DNA of 8,788 bases. Origin: Deltaproteobacteria bacterium (GTDB taxonomy: Bacteria; Desulfobacterota; JADFXK01). A model generated the notes under the pieces. That model searched no databases. It was given only the letters and a program-made list of their open reading frames with translations, and had not been told where the DNA came from. Both the position numbers and the translations under genes were made by a program. The stretch spans positions 1 through 8,788 of the forward strand of contig JADFYC010000142.1 in the NCBI GenBank assembly GCA_015233295.1, read 5' to 3'. Positions 1-6,095 of the stretch are shown here, in pieces (positions within the stretch are counted from its first letter, which is position 1; the number at the start of each line of letters is the position of its first letter).

Positions 1-128
1 CTTAACTATGGATAAGGCGATACTGTTAATTTAGATACACCTTTTGTTGTAATTGTTACCGTAATAACTAAGAGTGGGGACCACTATATCAATTTTATAT
101 CTCGCAGATTAGTTTTGCAAGAAGCTAA

Positions 129-572
129 CTTGATTGGATTATAGGTCGAACCAAAGATTCTACAGGATTCAGTGCCCCACGAGACATAATAAACCTGATA
201 AATGGTGCAATCGCTGCACAAATTAAGTCGATGGAGATCGGCCAAGATGAGCCAGAAAGTACAACTCTGCTGAATCGCAACGCACTGAAGACTGGTCTGA
301 GCGTCGCATCCAGAGAGAAAACTGAAAAATACTTATTTGCTGAGTTTCCCAGTCTTAGACCGTACATAGAATCCATTCGCCGTGGTAAATCTAGCTATCC
401 ATTGAGTGCTCTTGCAAATATCTGGAACTGTGAAACGACCCAAGCTGAAGTAATCGCAGATCAAATTTCGGAGGCCGGATTATGGTCAAAAGTGAAAAAG
501 GACCCACCTGAATACTGGATACATTTCATATTTAGAGATGGGTTGAGCATAGTGCAGGGAACTGCTTCATAG
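129..572 (+). pseudogene. C-terminal remnant of a P-loop ATPase (Sll1717-like family)
   Basis: About 147 codons are open from 129 to the TAG at 570-572. The protein begins LDWIIGRTKDSTGFSAPRDI and ends with YWIHFIFRDGLSIVQGTAS. The WI-x-RTKD-x(6)-PRDIINL block, the later AEFPSLRPYIESI block and the final W-x-x-F-x-FRDGL-x-x-VQG block match my memory of the C-terminal region of large Sll1717-like P-loop ATPases. The Walker A and B nucleotide-binding half is absent. The codon just before the homologous block is TAA (126-128), and the same frame further upstream has many stops, so this is a truncated relic and not a short gene. The first in-frame ATG (231) lies inside the conserved region and has no convincing ribosome binding site. 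Bases 1-128 are AT-rich, with nothing recognisable. Family assignment is from remembered motif patterns, so it is moderately sure; truncation is seen directly. Confidence 0.6.
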
Positions 573-642
573 TGTAAATTCGATTTGGGTGATAATGTAG
601 ATCGACAACTATCTGGCCCAACAATAAAATATAGCTGACACA

Positions 643-692
643 CAACCACGCAGACACATCATGAAATAGATACAGAAGTCTGTGGGTGGTTG
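643..692. repeat. Imperfect stem-loop (13/15-nt arms, 22-nt loop)
   Basis: CAACCACGCAGAC at 643-655 pairs with GTCTGTGGGTGGTTG at 678-692. There are 11 Watson-Crick pairs, interrupted by one G-T and a two-base bulge. The loop (656-677) is AT-rich. No T-tract follows on the plus strand, so it is not a classical terminator. A GCCCAAC heptamer, which fits the RYYYAAC core of an attC site, lies at 616-622, but I find no matching GTTRRRY partner after the stem. Confidence 0.5.
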
Positions 693-839
693 CTCGCCGC
701 TTACCTCGTTGTTCGCAAGAAAGAAAGGAGAAACTTTGGCCTTAACCGCGCTGGCAACGCTAATAGGCACTCTATCTAAACGGGCTGAGTACAGACCAGA
801 ATGGTTTAGCAAGAATGCGCCTTTTCTGCTGGTTGCGGT

Positions 840-868
840 TTGACAGCGAGTCAGGGCGGGAGTTGAAT
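840..868 (+). promoter_or_regulatory. Possible sigma70 promoter for lipoprotein-protease unit
   Basis: TTGACA (840-845) is a perfect -35 box. It is followed after 17 bases by TTGAAT (863-868), a weak -10 box with four of six consensus bases. It points towards the gene starting at 995 and would leave a leader of roughly 120 bases containing the 920-955 hairpin. This is a motif match only; the -10 box is poor. Confidence 0.25.
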
Positions 869-919
869 GGGCATGTGATGGAAACAAGAGCAGAAGTCGT
901 AATCAACTGATCGGCGTAA

Positions 920-955
920 CCGTCTGTGCCCCTGCGCGGCCCCCCTTGCACACGG
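920..955. repeat. GC-rich hairpin in the leader of the lipoprotein gene
   Basis: CCGTCTGTGC (920-929) pairs with GCACACGG (948-955), leaving two bases of the longer arm unpaired. The loop is rich in C. It ends about 25 bases before the ribosome binding site of the lipoprotein gene (979-984). It could be a leader structure or simply a chance palindrome in a GC-rich patch. Confidence 0.3.
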
Positions 956-994
956 AAACCTTATCCAACAACAAAGCCAAGGAGCCTATTCAAA

Positions 995-1882
995 ATGAAA
1001 ACATGTAAGATTCTGATAGTCTTTCTTGCCTTCGCTATGCTGGGCGGATGCGCATCTATCAAAGTATACCGCCCCCCATTTGAAGGAAAGGACCAGGAAG
1101 AGGGAATAAAGGTTTATTCACCAAAGCCTTATATGCTTGTGGCTCGCGCCGGAGAGGACGGCAAGGTGATAAGCGTCAATCCGGTCATGCTCCCAGATTT
1201 GTCCGATCCGCAATTCATACGAGAGACAGTCGGTATTGGGCATGCAAACCTCACTCTATCTGTCGAAGGAGGTATACTCAAGTCATTTGGCGGGGACGTC
1301 GATACAAAGGTCCCCGAAACAATTAAAGAGATTGGCGCTCTTGCCACGGGGTATGGAACTCTGGTTAAGACTCTCAGTGAGGCCGGAAAGATAGATGAGG
1401 AAGCAGCGAAGCTCCGAAAGGAATCCATCGACACTGCAAAGATCAATGCGGCAATCAAAATAATCAATAGTGCGAGCAACTCAATCAAGGCGATTGTTGA
1501 TGACGCACTGACACAGAACTACAGGCTTACCGAAACCCAGACCGGTGTTCTGAATAAAATCAGTGAAAACATAAAAGAAATAGGAAAAAGTATCAAATCA
1601 TTGTTCGATAATCCCGACATAGACGTGAACCAGTTCATGCTGGACGAGTATGCGAAGTCGTTGAGGGAAGAGGCAAAGAAGTATGGTGAGGAGAAAGATA
1701 GCCTACCGCCTGAAGCCACTGATAAACATCCTGTCAGAAAAATCCTCAACGACATCGGTACAGCAGCTACCATGATAGCCAGTAAACCGGCAGCAGCTCC
1801 AGTCTTTGAACTCTACGAAGTCGACAATAGCAAGAAAGGGAAAGGAACGACGTTAAAGAAGATCGAAATCCCAGTCAAATGA
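995..1882 (+). CDS. Predicted lipoprotein of unknown function
   Basis: This is a 295-residue protein. The start at 995 is chosen because AAGGAG (979-984) lies ten bases upstream and because it yields a classical lipoprotein signal. That signal is MKTCK, a hydrophobic run, then the lipobox LGGC with the lipidated Cys at residue 19. A GTG start at 926 would bury this signal behind 23 unlikely residues. Ala follows the Cys, and by the usual sorting rule this suggests release to the outer membrane. Residues 20-110 look beta-rich and contain KVYSPKPYMLVARAGEDGK. Residues 105-235 are mostly helical and rich in Lys, Glu and Ile, with possible coiled coil around 135-205. The C-terminal tail (about 265-295) has FELYEV and a Lys-rich end. 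I do not recognise the family. The next gene starts 11 bases after the stop, so the two proteins are probably made together. Confidence 0.85.
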   Translation: MKTCKILIVFLAFAMLGGCASIKVYRPPFEGKDQEEGIKVYSPKPYMLVARAGEDGKVISVNPVMLPDLSDPQFIRETVGIGHANLTLSVEGGILKSFGGDVDTKVPETIKEIGALATGYGTLVKTLSEAGKIDEEAAKLRKESIDTAKINAAIKIINSASNSIKAIVDDALTQNYRLTETQTGVLNKISENIKEIGKSIKSLFDNPDIDVNQFMLDEYAKSLREEAKKYGEEKDSLPPEATDKHPVRKILNDIGTAATMIASKPAAAPVFELYEVDNSKKGKGTTLKKIEIPVK

Positions 1883-1893
1883 AGGAGGACTAA

Positions 1894-2793
1894 ATGTATG
1901 CAGCAGTCTCTGGGGCGGTAGCCCCCATTACTAGCCTTCCAAACGTTGTCGGGTACGGCTGGGGTGTGAAGATAAAGGAGAACCAGATCACGTCGAGTGA
2001 CTGCCTTACCGTTTTTGTCAGCAGGAAGCACGAAAACGTTATCCAAAAGGATCGTATCCCACCAAATATCCAAGTTGGGGAAAGTCGATGGTCAACTGAT
2101 GTCGTCGAGCTAGGAAGATTAAGATTGGAGGCATCAGCGCTGCATGTCCGTTGCGGTAATCAGGGGGGTATCGCCGGAATTTATGCATCAAAGGACGGCG
2201 AACATTATGTTGTCTCTTGCTCCCATGTAATAACAGGTGACGACTCCGTTCTCTCGCAGGACGATGACGTGTATTACTACGATTTGGACTGGCAACGACT
2301 CGGCCCTGCAATCTCAGCGTACGAGGACAGGGGTGCGGGGACGGCCTCAGAATGGGGTGCGTTTGACGCTGGCCTAGCGCGCATAGACGACGATAAGTTA
2401 CGCCATTCCGTCATGTCGTTGCCGCTAGGCAATGTCTTTGATCACCAACAGGACGTCGAATTTTTAAAGGAGAACATACTGAGCAAGCCAGTGTATGCCA
2501 TCCGTGGCAACGGAAACCGCATCGAGGCTCAGGTGTTCGCAATCCTGACCAACGACACTGCCCGAGACGTGGAGAGGTACGACCTGCTCATCCGCCATCC
2601 TGATGGAGACGGCTTGACTCGACCCGGCGATTCCGGCATCGTGTGGAGGCTTTCCGACGGCATGCCTCTGGGAATCCATTTCGGGGGTTGCAAACAAGAC
2701 TCTCTAGGTGTGAGCACCATAGCCGCCGCATTCTTTGTGAACCGCGTAGCGCTACGTTTCACGGCGAACCTTATCGACCCGGTCACGCGATGA
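1894..2793 (+). CDS. Trypsin-like (chymotrypsin-fold) serine protease, no signal peptide
   Basis: This 299-residue protein has all three parts of a chymotrypsin-type triad in order: His111 in VVSCSHVI, Asp158 in AFDAGLARI and Ser247 in RPGDSGIVWRL. GIHFGG (260-265) fits the strand after the serine that lines the substrate pocket. A preceding segment (about 15-75), with GYGWGVK, a VFVSRKHE block, IPPNIQ and TDVVELG, resembles the N-terminal extension of many uncharacterised bacterial trypsin-like peptidases. There is no signal peptide or membrane segment, so the enzyme is predicted to be cytoplasmic, unlike most secreted trypsins. A very strong ribosome binding site, AAGGAGG (1882-1888), shares a base with the stop of the lipoprotein gene and lies five bases before the ATG, pointing to translational coupling. 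The substrate is unknown; its partner is probably the lipoprotein or a system it senses. The fold is confident, the role is not. Confidence 0.88.
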   Translation: MYAAVSGAVAPITSLPNVVGYGWGVKIKENQITSSDCLTVFVSRKHENVIQKDRIPPNIQVGESRWSTDVVELGRLRLEASALHVRCGNQGGIAGIYASKDGEHYVVSCSHVITGDDSVLSQDDDVYYYDLDWQRLGPAISAYEDRGAGTASEWGAFDAGLARIDDDKLRHSVMSLPLGNVFDHQQDVEFLKENILSKPVYAIRGNGNRIEAQVFAILTNDTARDVERYDLLIRHPDGDGLTRPGDSGIVWRLSDGMPLGIHFGGCKQDSLGVSTIAAAFFVNRVALRFTANLIDPVTR

Positions 2794-2832
2794 CGGGGAT
2801 ATGTTCTTAATTCGTTTCGATGACGATCAAAT

Positions 2833-2920
2833 TGTGAACAATCGCCTACATCAGACGGCGGGGAGCCGCTCACTCCGGCTCTATCTCATTGGCCGCCGCT
2901 GGTGAGGCGAACCATTAGGC
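2833..2920. repeat. attC-like integron recombination site (degenerate)
   Basis: An 88-base imperfect palindrome starts 40 bases after the protease stop. TCGCCT (2842-2847) pairs with AGGCGA (2905-2910). CATCAG (2849-2854) pairs with CTGGTG (2899-2904) using one G-T pair. CGGCG (2856-2860) pairs with CGCCG (2894-2898). A2848 and A2855 are left as single bulged bases on the same arm, as the extrahelical bases of attC sites are. An inner hairpin, GAGCCG/CGGCTC (2863-2868 with 2876-2881), sits in the loop. The flanks are TGTGAAC (2833-2839) and ATTAGGC (2914-2920), against the expected RYYYAAC and GTTRRRY. The AAC and TTAGGC parts fit, but the key G of GTT is A. It is either a decayed attC or an attC-shaped palindrome of another origin. 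No integrase or second attC is visible. Confidence 0.55.
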
Positions 2921-3043
2921 TTCATATTAACTCCGAGATAAAGAGCCTCTTGGCTGTGAACGTACCTACCGGCGGTAGCAGTCGGGCAAAAATCAAAATA
3001 GGTCAATCTATCCGGTCCCAGGTGTGGTCAAATGACGTGGCCC

Positions 3044-3071
3044 TTGACACCCACCCACACCTCAACATAAT
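3044..3071 (+). promoter_or_regulatory. Strong sigma70-type promoter
   Basis: TTGACA (3044-3049, perfect -35) is separated by 16 bases from CATAAT (3066-3071, five of six -10 bases). Transcription would start near 3078 and run into the small open frame at 3226 and the pirin gene at 3441. No terminator-like hairpin with a T-tract lies between. A second, weaker pair, TTGCCA (3071-3076) with TATCTA (3094-3099) at 17-base spacing, overlaps its end. Confidence 0.55.
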
Positions 3072-3225
3072 TGCCATGACCATGACGCTGCAATATCTAT
3101 ACGCCCCCTCCCCCCGTATGAATCCCCTCCGGGAAAAATCCATGTCCCGCCGGGAGAAATCACCAAAGAAATGAATCCCTCGCCCTATTTACAGAGCGAC
3201 TGAATGTTCATATCATGCTTAGAAT

Positions 3226-3429
3226 TTGAGCCGCGTTTGGTCCGGGGCATCCCACCCTGACTGGTCTCCCGTGGCTCGATACGGAGGCTACGACAATTCT
3301 CAGCCCGCCCCGCCTAAGCACAGGCGCGGCGATTGTGGGCATGTGCATCCCGACGGCAATCATGAACATCTGGTCATCATGGGTTCGGACGGGCGCTTCT
3401 GGTCGGCCGGCTGCCCCTGCGCCTTGTAG
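3226..3429 (+). CDS. Possible small Cys/His-rich protein upstream of pirin
   Basis: This is a 67-residue open frame with a TTG start at 3226; a GTG at 3271 would give 52 residues. Neither start has a clear ribosome binding site, so it is uncertain. The C-terminal half is protein-like: CGHVHPDGNHEHLVIMGSDG followed by RFWSAGCPCAL. It has three Cys (37, 63, 65) and four His (39, 41, 46, 48) that could bind a metal. The stop at 3427-3429 overlaps the AGGAGG ribosome binding site of the pirin gene, and 11 bases separate it from the pirin ATG, as in a translationally coupled pair. I do not recognise the family. It could instead be chance open sequence in GC-rich DNA. Confidence 0.35.
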   Translation: MSRVWSGASHPDWSPVARYGGYDNSQPAPPKHRRGDCGHVHPDGNHEHLVIMGSDGRFWSAGCPCAL

Positions 3430-3440
3430 GAGGAGAAGAT

Positions 3441-4187
3441 ATGATCCAAATCATCAAGAAAGAAGATCGTCACTTCAGCAACTTCGGATGGCTGAAGACC
3501 TATTGGCTGTTTTCGTTTGCCAATTATTTCGATCCGCACAACATCCAGTTCGGGGCGTTGCGGGTCTTCAATGATGATGTCGTGGCCCCCGGAACCGGCT
3601 TCCCCACTCATCCCCACCAGGAAATGGAGATCGTGACGATCGTCCTCCAGGGCGAGATGACTCATGAGGACAGCATGGGCAACAAGGCGGTCATCCAGGC
3701 CAACGATGTTCAACGCATGTCGGCCGGCACCGGGCTGACTCATTCCGAATTCAATCTGGCCGATAACCCGGTGCATTTCTATCAAATCTGGATATTTCCG
3801 GATAAGTCCGGGCTGGCGCCGACCTATGACCAAAAAACATATGCGCCAGTGTTATGGATGAACACACTCTTCCCGGTGGCTTCCGGTCAGGGCATCCCGG
3901 ACACCGTGACGTTTCACACCGACGCCACCATTTACCGGGCCGACCTGGATCAGGACCAGGAGCTGTCTTTCGCGGCCACCCGAGGGCGGCGAATTTTCGT
4001 CTACCTGATCAAGGGGATGTTAGCCATCAATGGTCGGCAGGTTGATGAAGGCGGGCAGGCTCGGATCGATACTGAGGAACCCCTGAGCATTGAAGCCTAC
4101 AAAGATTCTGATTTCATCCTCATTGACGTTCCGTCGTGCAAGGGGTGGGGCTACAGTGAAGAAACACTTCGAGGAATGCGGAGATAA
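3441..4187 (+). CDS. Pirin family protein (bicupin, quercetinase-like)
   Basis: This 248-residue protein is close to the usual length of bacterial YhhW/YhaK-type pirins. The N-terminal cupin contains THPHQEMEIVTIVLQGEMTH and MSAGTGLTHSEFN. These give the four metal ligands expected in pirins: His57, His59, His101 and Glu103. The C-terminal cupin (about 140-248) is the usual degenerate copy without a metal site. YhhW-type pirins can oxidise quercetin with a bound metal, but the natural role in bacteria is mostly unclear (redox or stress regulation has been proposed). The protein is cytoplasmic. AGGAGG (3428-3433) is seven bases before the ATG. The probable promoter is at 3044-3071, and the terminator at 4237-4292 follows about 50 bases after the stop. 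The family call is firm, the substrate is unknown. Confidence 0.93.
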   Translation: MIQIIKKEDRHFSNFGWLKTYWLFSFANYFDPHNIQFGALRVFNDDVVAPGTGFPTHPHQEMEIVTIVLQGEMTHEDSMGNKAVIQANDVQRMSAGTGLTHSEFNLADNPVHFYQIWIFPDKSGLAPTYDQKTYAPVLWMNTLFPVASGQGIPDTVTFHTDATIYRADLDQDQELSFAATRGRRIFVYLIKGMLAINGRQVDEGGQARIDTEEPLSIEAYKDSDFILIDVPSCKGWGYSEETLRGMRR

Positions 4188-4236
4188 CACCAGGTGCCGC
4201 ACCGGGCGGTAAAACACATCCCGGAGTCCTGGAGAT

Positions 4237-4292
4237 AAAAAAACGCAGAGGTTTTCAGGAAATGATTATGAAAACCTCTGCGTCGTGTTTTT
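4237..4292. terminator. Bidirectional intrinsic terminator between pirin and lgt
   Basis: A perfect 15-bp inverted repeat, ACGCAGAGGTTTTCA (4243-4257) with TGAAAACCTCTGCGT (4269-4283), has an 11-base loop. A run of seven A (4237-4243) on the left serves as the T-tract for the lgt operon on the minus strand. TTTTT (4288-4292) on the right serves the pirin transcript on the plus strand. The hairpin lies about 50 bases from the stop of each convergent gene. Confidence 0.9.
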
Positions 4293-4332
4293 GCTCTTAG
4301 GCGGTTGGTTTTTCTTTTTTCGGTGGTCAGTT

Positions 4333-5118
4333 TCACGGGTTGGGTGTAGGTGCCAGTTGGTGCTTCTTGCCTAAGACGATGAGCATGACTACGCCGAGTA
4401 CGATGCTGACGATGCTGATCGCCTGGGTGGTGGAGATGACGCCGAAGACTTCGGGGCCGCGGAAGTCAGCCCGGCAGAATTCATCGAAGAAACGACCTAT
4501 CCCCGACAAGACCACATAGGTCCAGACCAACTGGCCGTCAAACTTTTTGTGCTTCCGCATGAGCATCAGAATGAGGAAAATTACCAAACCGATTGCCGAA
4601 GAATACAACTGCGTGGGATGGATAGGCACGCCCAGGGGTGAGGCCAGGGTCTCGGGATTGGTGAAGGTCACGGCCCAGGGGACGTCTGTGGGGCTCCCGT
4701 AGCAGCATCCCGCCGAGAAACAGCCTAGTCGGCCAATGGCCTGGCCCAGCGGCAAGGACGGAGCAAAGATATCGCAGGTCAGCCACATATTCAGCCCATG
4801 CCGCCGCATGTACCACAGACCCACGATCAGGGCGCCAATCAACCCCCCGTAGAAAACCAGCCCGCCTTCCCAAATCATAAAAACATTTAGAGGCTTTTTG
4901 ATATAGTAATCAAATTTAAGCAGGACATAGAGTAAGCGGGAGCCGACAATGGCCGAGATGACGATATACAGCGACAGGTCCATGACTTTAGTCGGGTCCT
5001 GCCCTAACCGCCGGGCTTCCCGCATGGCCAAGCCTACTCCGGCCAGAAAGGCGGTAGCCACCAGGACACCATAGGTGTGAATGGCCAGAGGACCTAGCCG
5101 GACAATGGTCGGGAACAT
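4333..5118 (-). CDS. lgt: Prolipoprotein diacylglyceryl transferase
   Basis: Lgt transfers diacylglycerol from phosphatidylglycerol to the lipobox Cys of prolipoproteins, the first step of lipoprotein maturation, in the inner membrane. The 261-residue protein has about seven hydrophobic segments. It carries WEGGLVFYGGLIG (83-95), the Lgt signature as IGRLGCFSAGCCYG (128-141, Arg130), HPTQLYS (167-173) and GIGRFFDEFCR (206-216, Arg209). The two arginines correspond to the essential ones of the E. coli enzyme. The essential His103 of E. coli (FHGG) is Tyr90 here (FYGG), a change I associate with many non-gammaproteobacterial Lgts. The gene starts two bases after the lspA stop; its AGGAGG ribosome binding site lies in the last codons of lspA, so the pair is translationally coupled. 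It is the last gene of the operon. Confidence 0.97.
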   Translation of the reverse strand: MFPTIVRLGPLAIHTYGVLVATAFLAGVGLAMREARRLGQDPTKVMDLSLYIVISAIVGSRLLYVLLKFDYYIKKPLNVFMIWEGGLVFYGGLIGALIVGLWYMRRHGLNMWLTCDIFAPSLPLGQAIGRLGCFSAGCCYGSPTDVPWAVTFTNPETLASPLGVPIHPTQLYSSAIGLVIFLILMLMRKHKKFDGQLVWTYVVLSGIGRFFDEFCRADFRGPEVFGVISTTQAISIVSIVLGVVMLIVLGKKHQLAPTPNP

Positions 5119-5120
5119 AA

Positions 5121-5606
5121 TTAAATCCTCCTGATTACCTGATAGGCCAAGAGGATTGACCCGACGGTAATAGCTGAGTCTGCGACATTAAATACCGGCC
5201 AGTGATAGGTTTTGACGTAGACGTCTAAAAAATCGATGACTTCTCCCCATCTGACCCGATCGACCAGATTATTGCCCACCGCCCCGCCCAGGATCAGTCC
5301 CAAGGCGATAACCATCCACCGGCCGTCCTCTTTGATTTGACTAACCAGGTAGCCGATGACCACCACGGCCAAGACCCCGACGGCGATAAATAAATAGCGG
5401 GTCAATGATGGCGAAAAATTATTCAGGACGCCGAAGGCCGCCCCCTTGTTCCGGACGTAGCAAATATTGAAGAAGCCCGGAATCACCTCCAGGCTCTGGT
5501 GCAAGGCCAACTTCCGAAGAATGATCGCCTTGGTCACCTGATCCAGGATCAGGACAGGCACGGCGACGTATATCAGGATTAAGTATTTCTTTAAAGATTC
5601 AGTCAA
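5121..5606 (-). CDS. lspA: Lipoprotein signal peptidase (signal peptidase II)
   Basis: LspA is the aspartyl protease of the inner membrane that removes the signal peptide from lipoproteins after Lgt has modified them. The 161-residue protein has the usual length and four hydrophobic segments. Its conserved blocks are DQVTK (22-26), VRNKGAAFG (51-59), GGAVGNNLVDR (107-117), GEVIDF (121-126) and WPVFNVADSAITVG (136-149). Asp125 (VIDF) and Asp143 (ADSA) are the predicted catalytic pair. The start is TTG at 5606, with AGAGG eight bases before it; no better start codon fits the family N-terminus. It lies 49 bases downstream of the broken PIN gene and just upstream of lgt, within the ileS-lspA-lgt operon. 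Confidence 0.96.
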   Translation of the reverse strand: MTESLKKYLILIYVAVPVLILDQVTKAIILRKLALHQSLEVIPGFFNICYVRNKGAAFGVLNNFSPSLTRYLFIAVGVLAVVVIGYLVSQIKEDGRWMVIALGLILGGAVGNNLVDRVRWGEVIDFLDVYVKTYHWPVFNVADSAITVGSILLAYQVIRRI

Positions 5607-5655
5607 TTGGTTTTCCTCTGATCAGTCACCAGACTTAAGACTTGTTTAAGGACGG

Positions 5656-6095
5656 CTACACCAGCTCGATCCGCCTTTCGCGACAGACATCCACAAAATC
5701 CTTGACGTTGAAGGTGAGCAGGTGGGTTATCCCTAAACTCTTGTCTTCCAGCATTAGCCTGATCAACATATCAATCATGCTGATACCTCGACAGGTGTTG
5801 GAATCCGTCACCGTGTCATCATAGGCGCGTTGCCTGTAAAGGGTATCGCAAACATGGGATACATGGAGAGTGCCTAGGAGCAGCCGAAAGTGTACCCCCC
5901 ATGGCCTGTTCTTGACAAACCTTGTTCGCAACGTTTCGTAGAGGATCGGCCAGGGCGATTACATTTGATTATGGTCAAAACGCTCTCCAGGTCGACTGCC
6001 TGGCTATGCCACCGATCTTTGGTGTCATAAAGGGCGATCCAGAAACTTGTGTCGACCATGACCCTGAAAGGAAAGCTAATCGCTGTCATCTTCAT
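5656..6095 (-). pseudogene. PIN-domain ribonuclease toxin (VapC-like), frameshifted
   Basis: PIN-domain proteins are metal-dependent RNases, often toxins of toxin-antitoxin pairs. The first frame reads from ATG 6095: MKMTAISFPFRVMVDTSFWIALYDTKDRWHS and on to IIKCNR. The acidic residue of the PIN core is in VMVDTSF. The second frame reads PWPILYETLRTRFVKNRPWG and then YDDTVTDS, RGISMIDMLIRLML and LLTFNVKDFVDVCRERRIEL to the stop at 5656. It carries the second and third acidic positions. The change of frame falls near 5955-5957 and a few residues seem missing there, so a small deletion not divisible by three is likely. Both halves are well preserved, so the break looks recent, or is a sequencing error. 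A second TTG start at 5931 could give a 91-residue C-terminal half, but it would lack the first catalytic Asp. It overlaps the upstream small gene by 20 bases. Confidence 0.8.

Larger units (their letters stand above)
573..994. other. Gene-free stretch between ATPase remnant and lipoprotein gene
   Basis: No reading frame here looks like a protein. The one open stretch on the minus strand (609-887) has neither recognisable motifs nor a ribosome binding site. The stretch holds two hairpins (643-692 and 920-955) and a possible promoter (840-868), listed separately. It probably includes the leader of the lipoprotein-protease transcript. I saw no tRNA, no CRISPR repeats and no clear left-hand attC partner for the site at 2833-2920. 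Confidence 0.5.
2794..3225. other. Intergenic region after the protease gene
   Basis: No convincing gene lies in this stretch. An open frame at 2902-3174 begins inside the attC-like repeat, has no ribosome binding site, and has low-complexity Pro/Arg/Ser-rich composition, so I do not call it. The region holds the attC-like inverted repeat (2833-2920) and a good promoter (3044-3071), listed separately. The DNA changes here from the accessory part on the left to more GC-rich DNA on the right. Confidence 0.5.

Noticed and set aside
862..868. GTTGAAT as the right core of a left-hand attC
   Set aside because: It fits GTTRRRY, but I could find no upstream RYYYAAC with pairing arms in 700-860.
609..887. 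Minus-strand open frame of 92 codons
   Set aside because: No ribosome binding site, no recognisable motif, overlaps hairpin-rich noncoding DNA.
926..994. Upstream GTG start extending the lipoprotein by 23 residues
   Set aside because: It would place a Pro/Arg-rich stretch before the lipoprotein signal, and the ribosome binding site AAGGAG serves the ATG at 995.
2902..3174. Plus-strand open frame of 90 codons
   Set aside because: Starts inside the attC-like palindrome, no ribosome binding site, low-complexity protein, and spans the promoter at 3044-3071.
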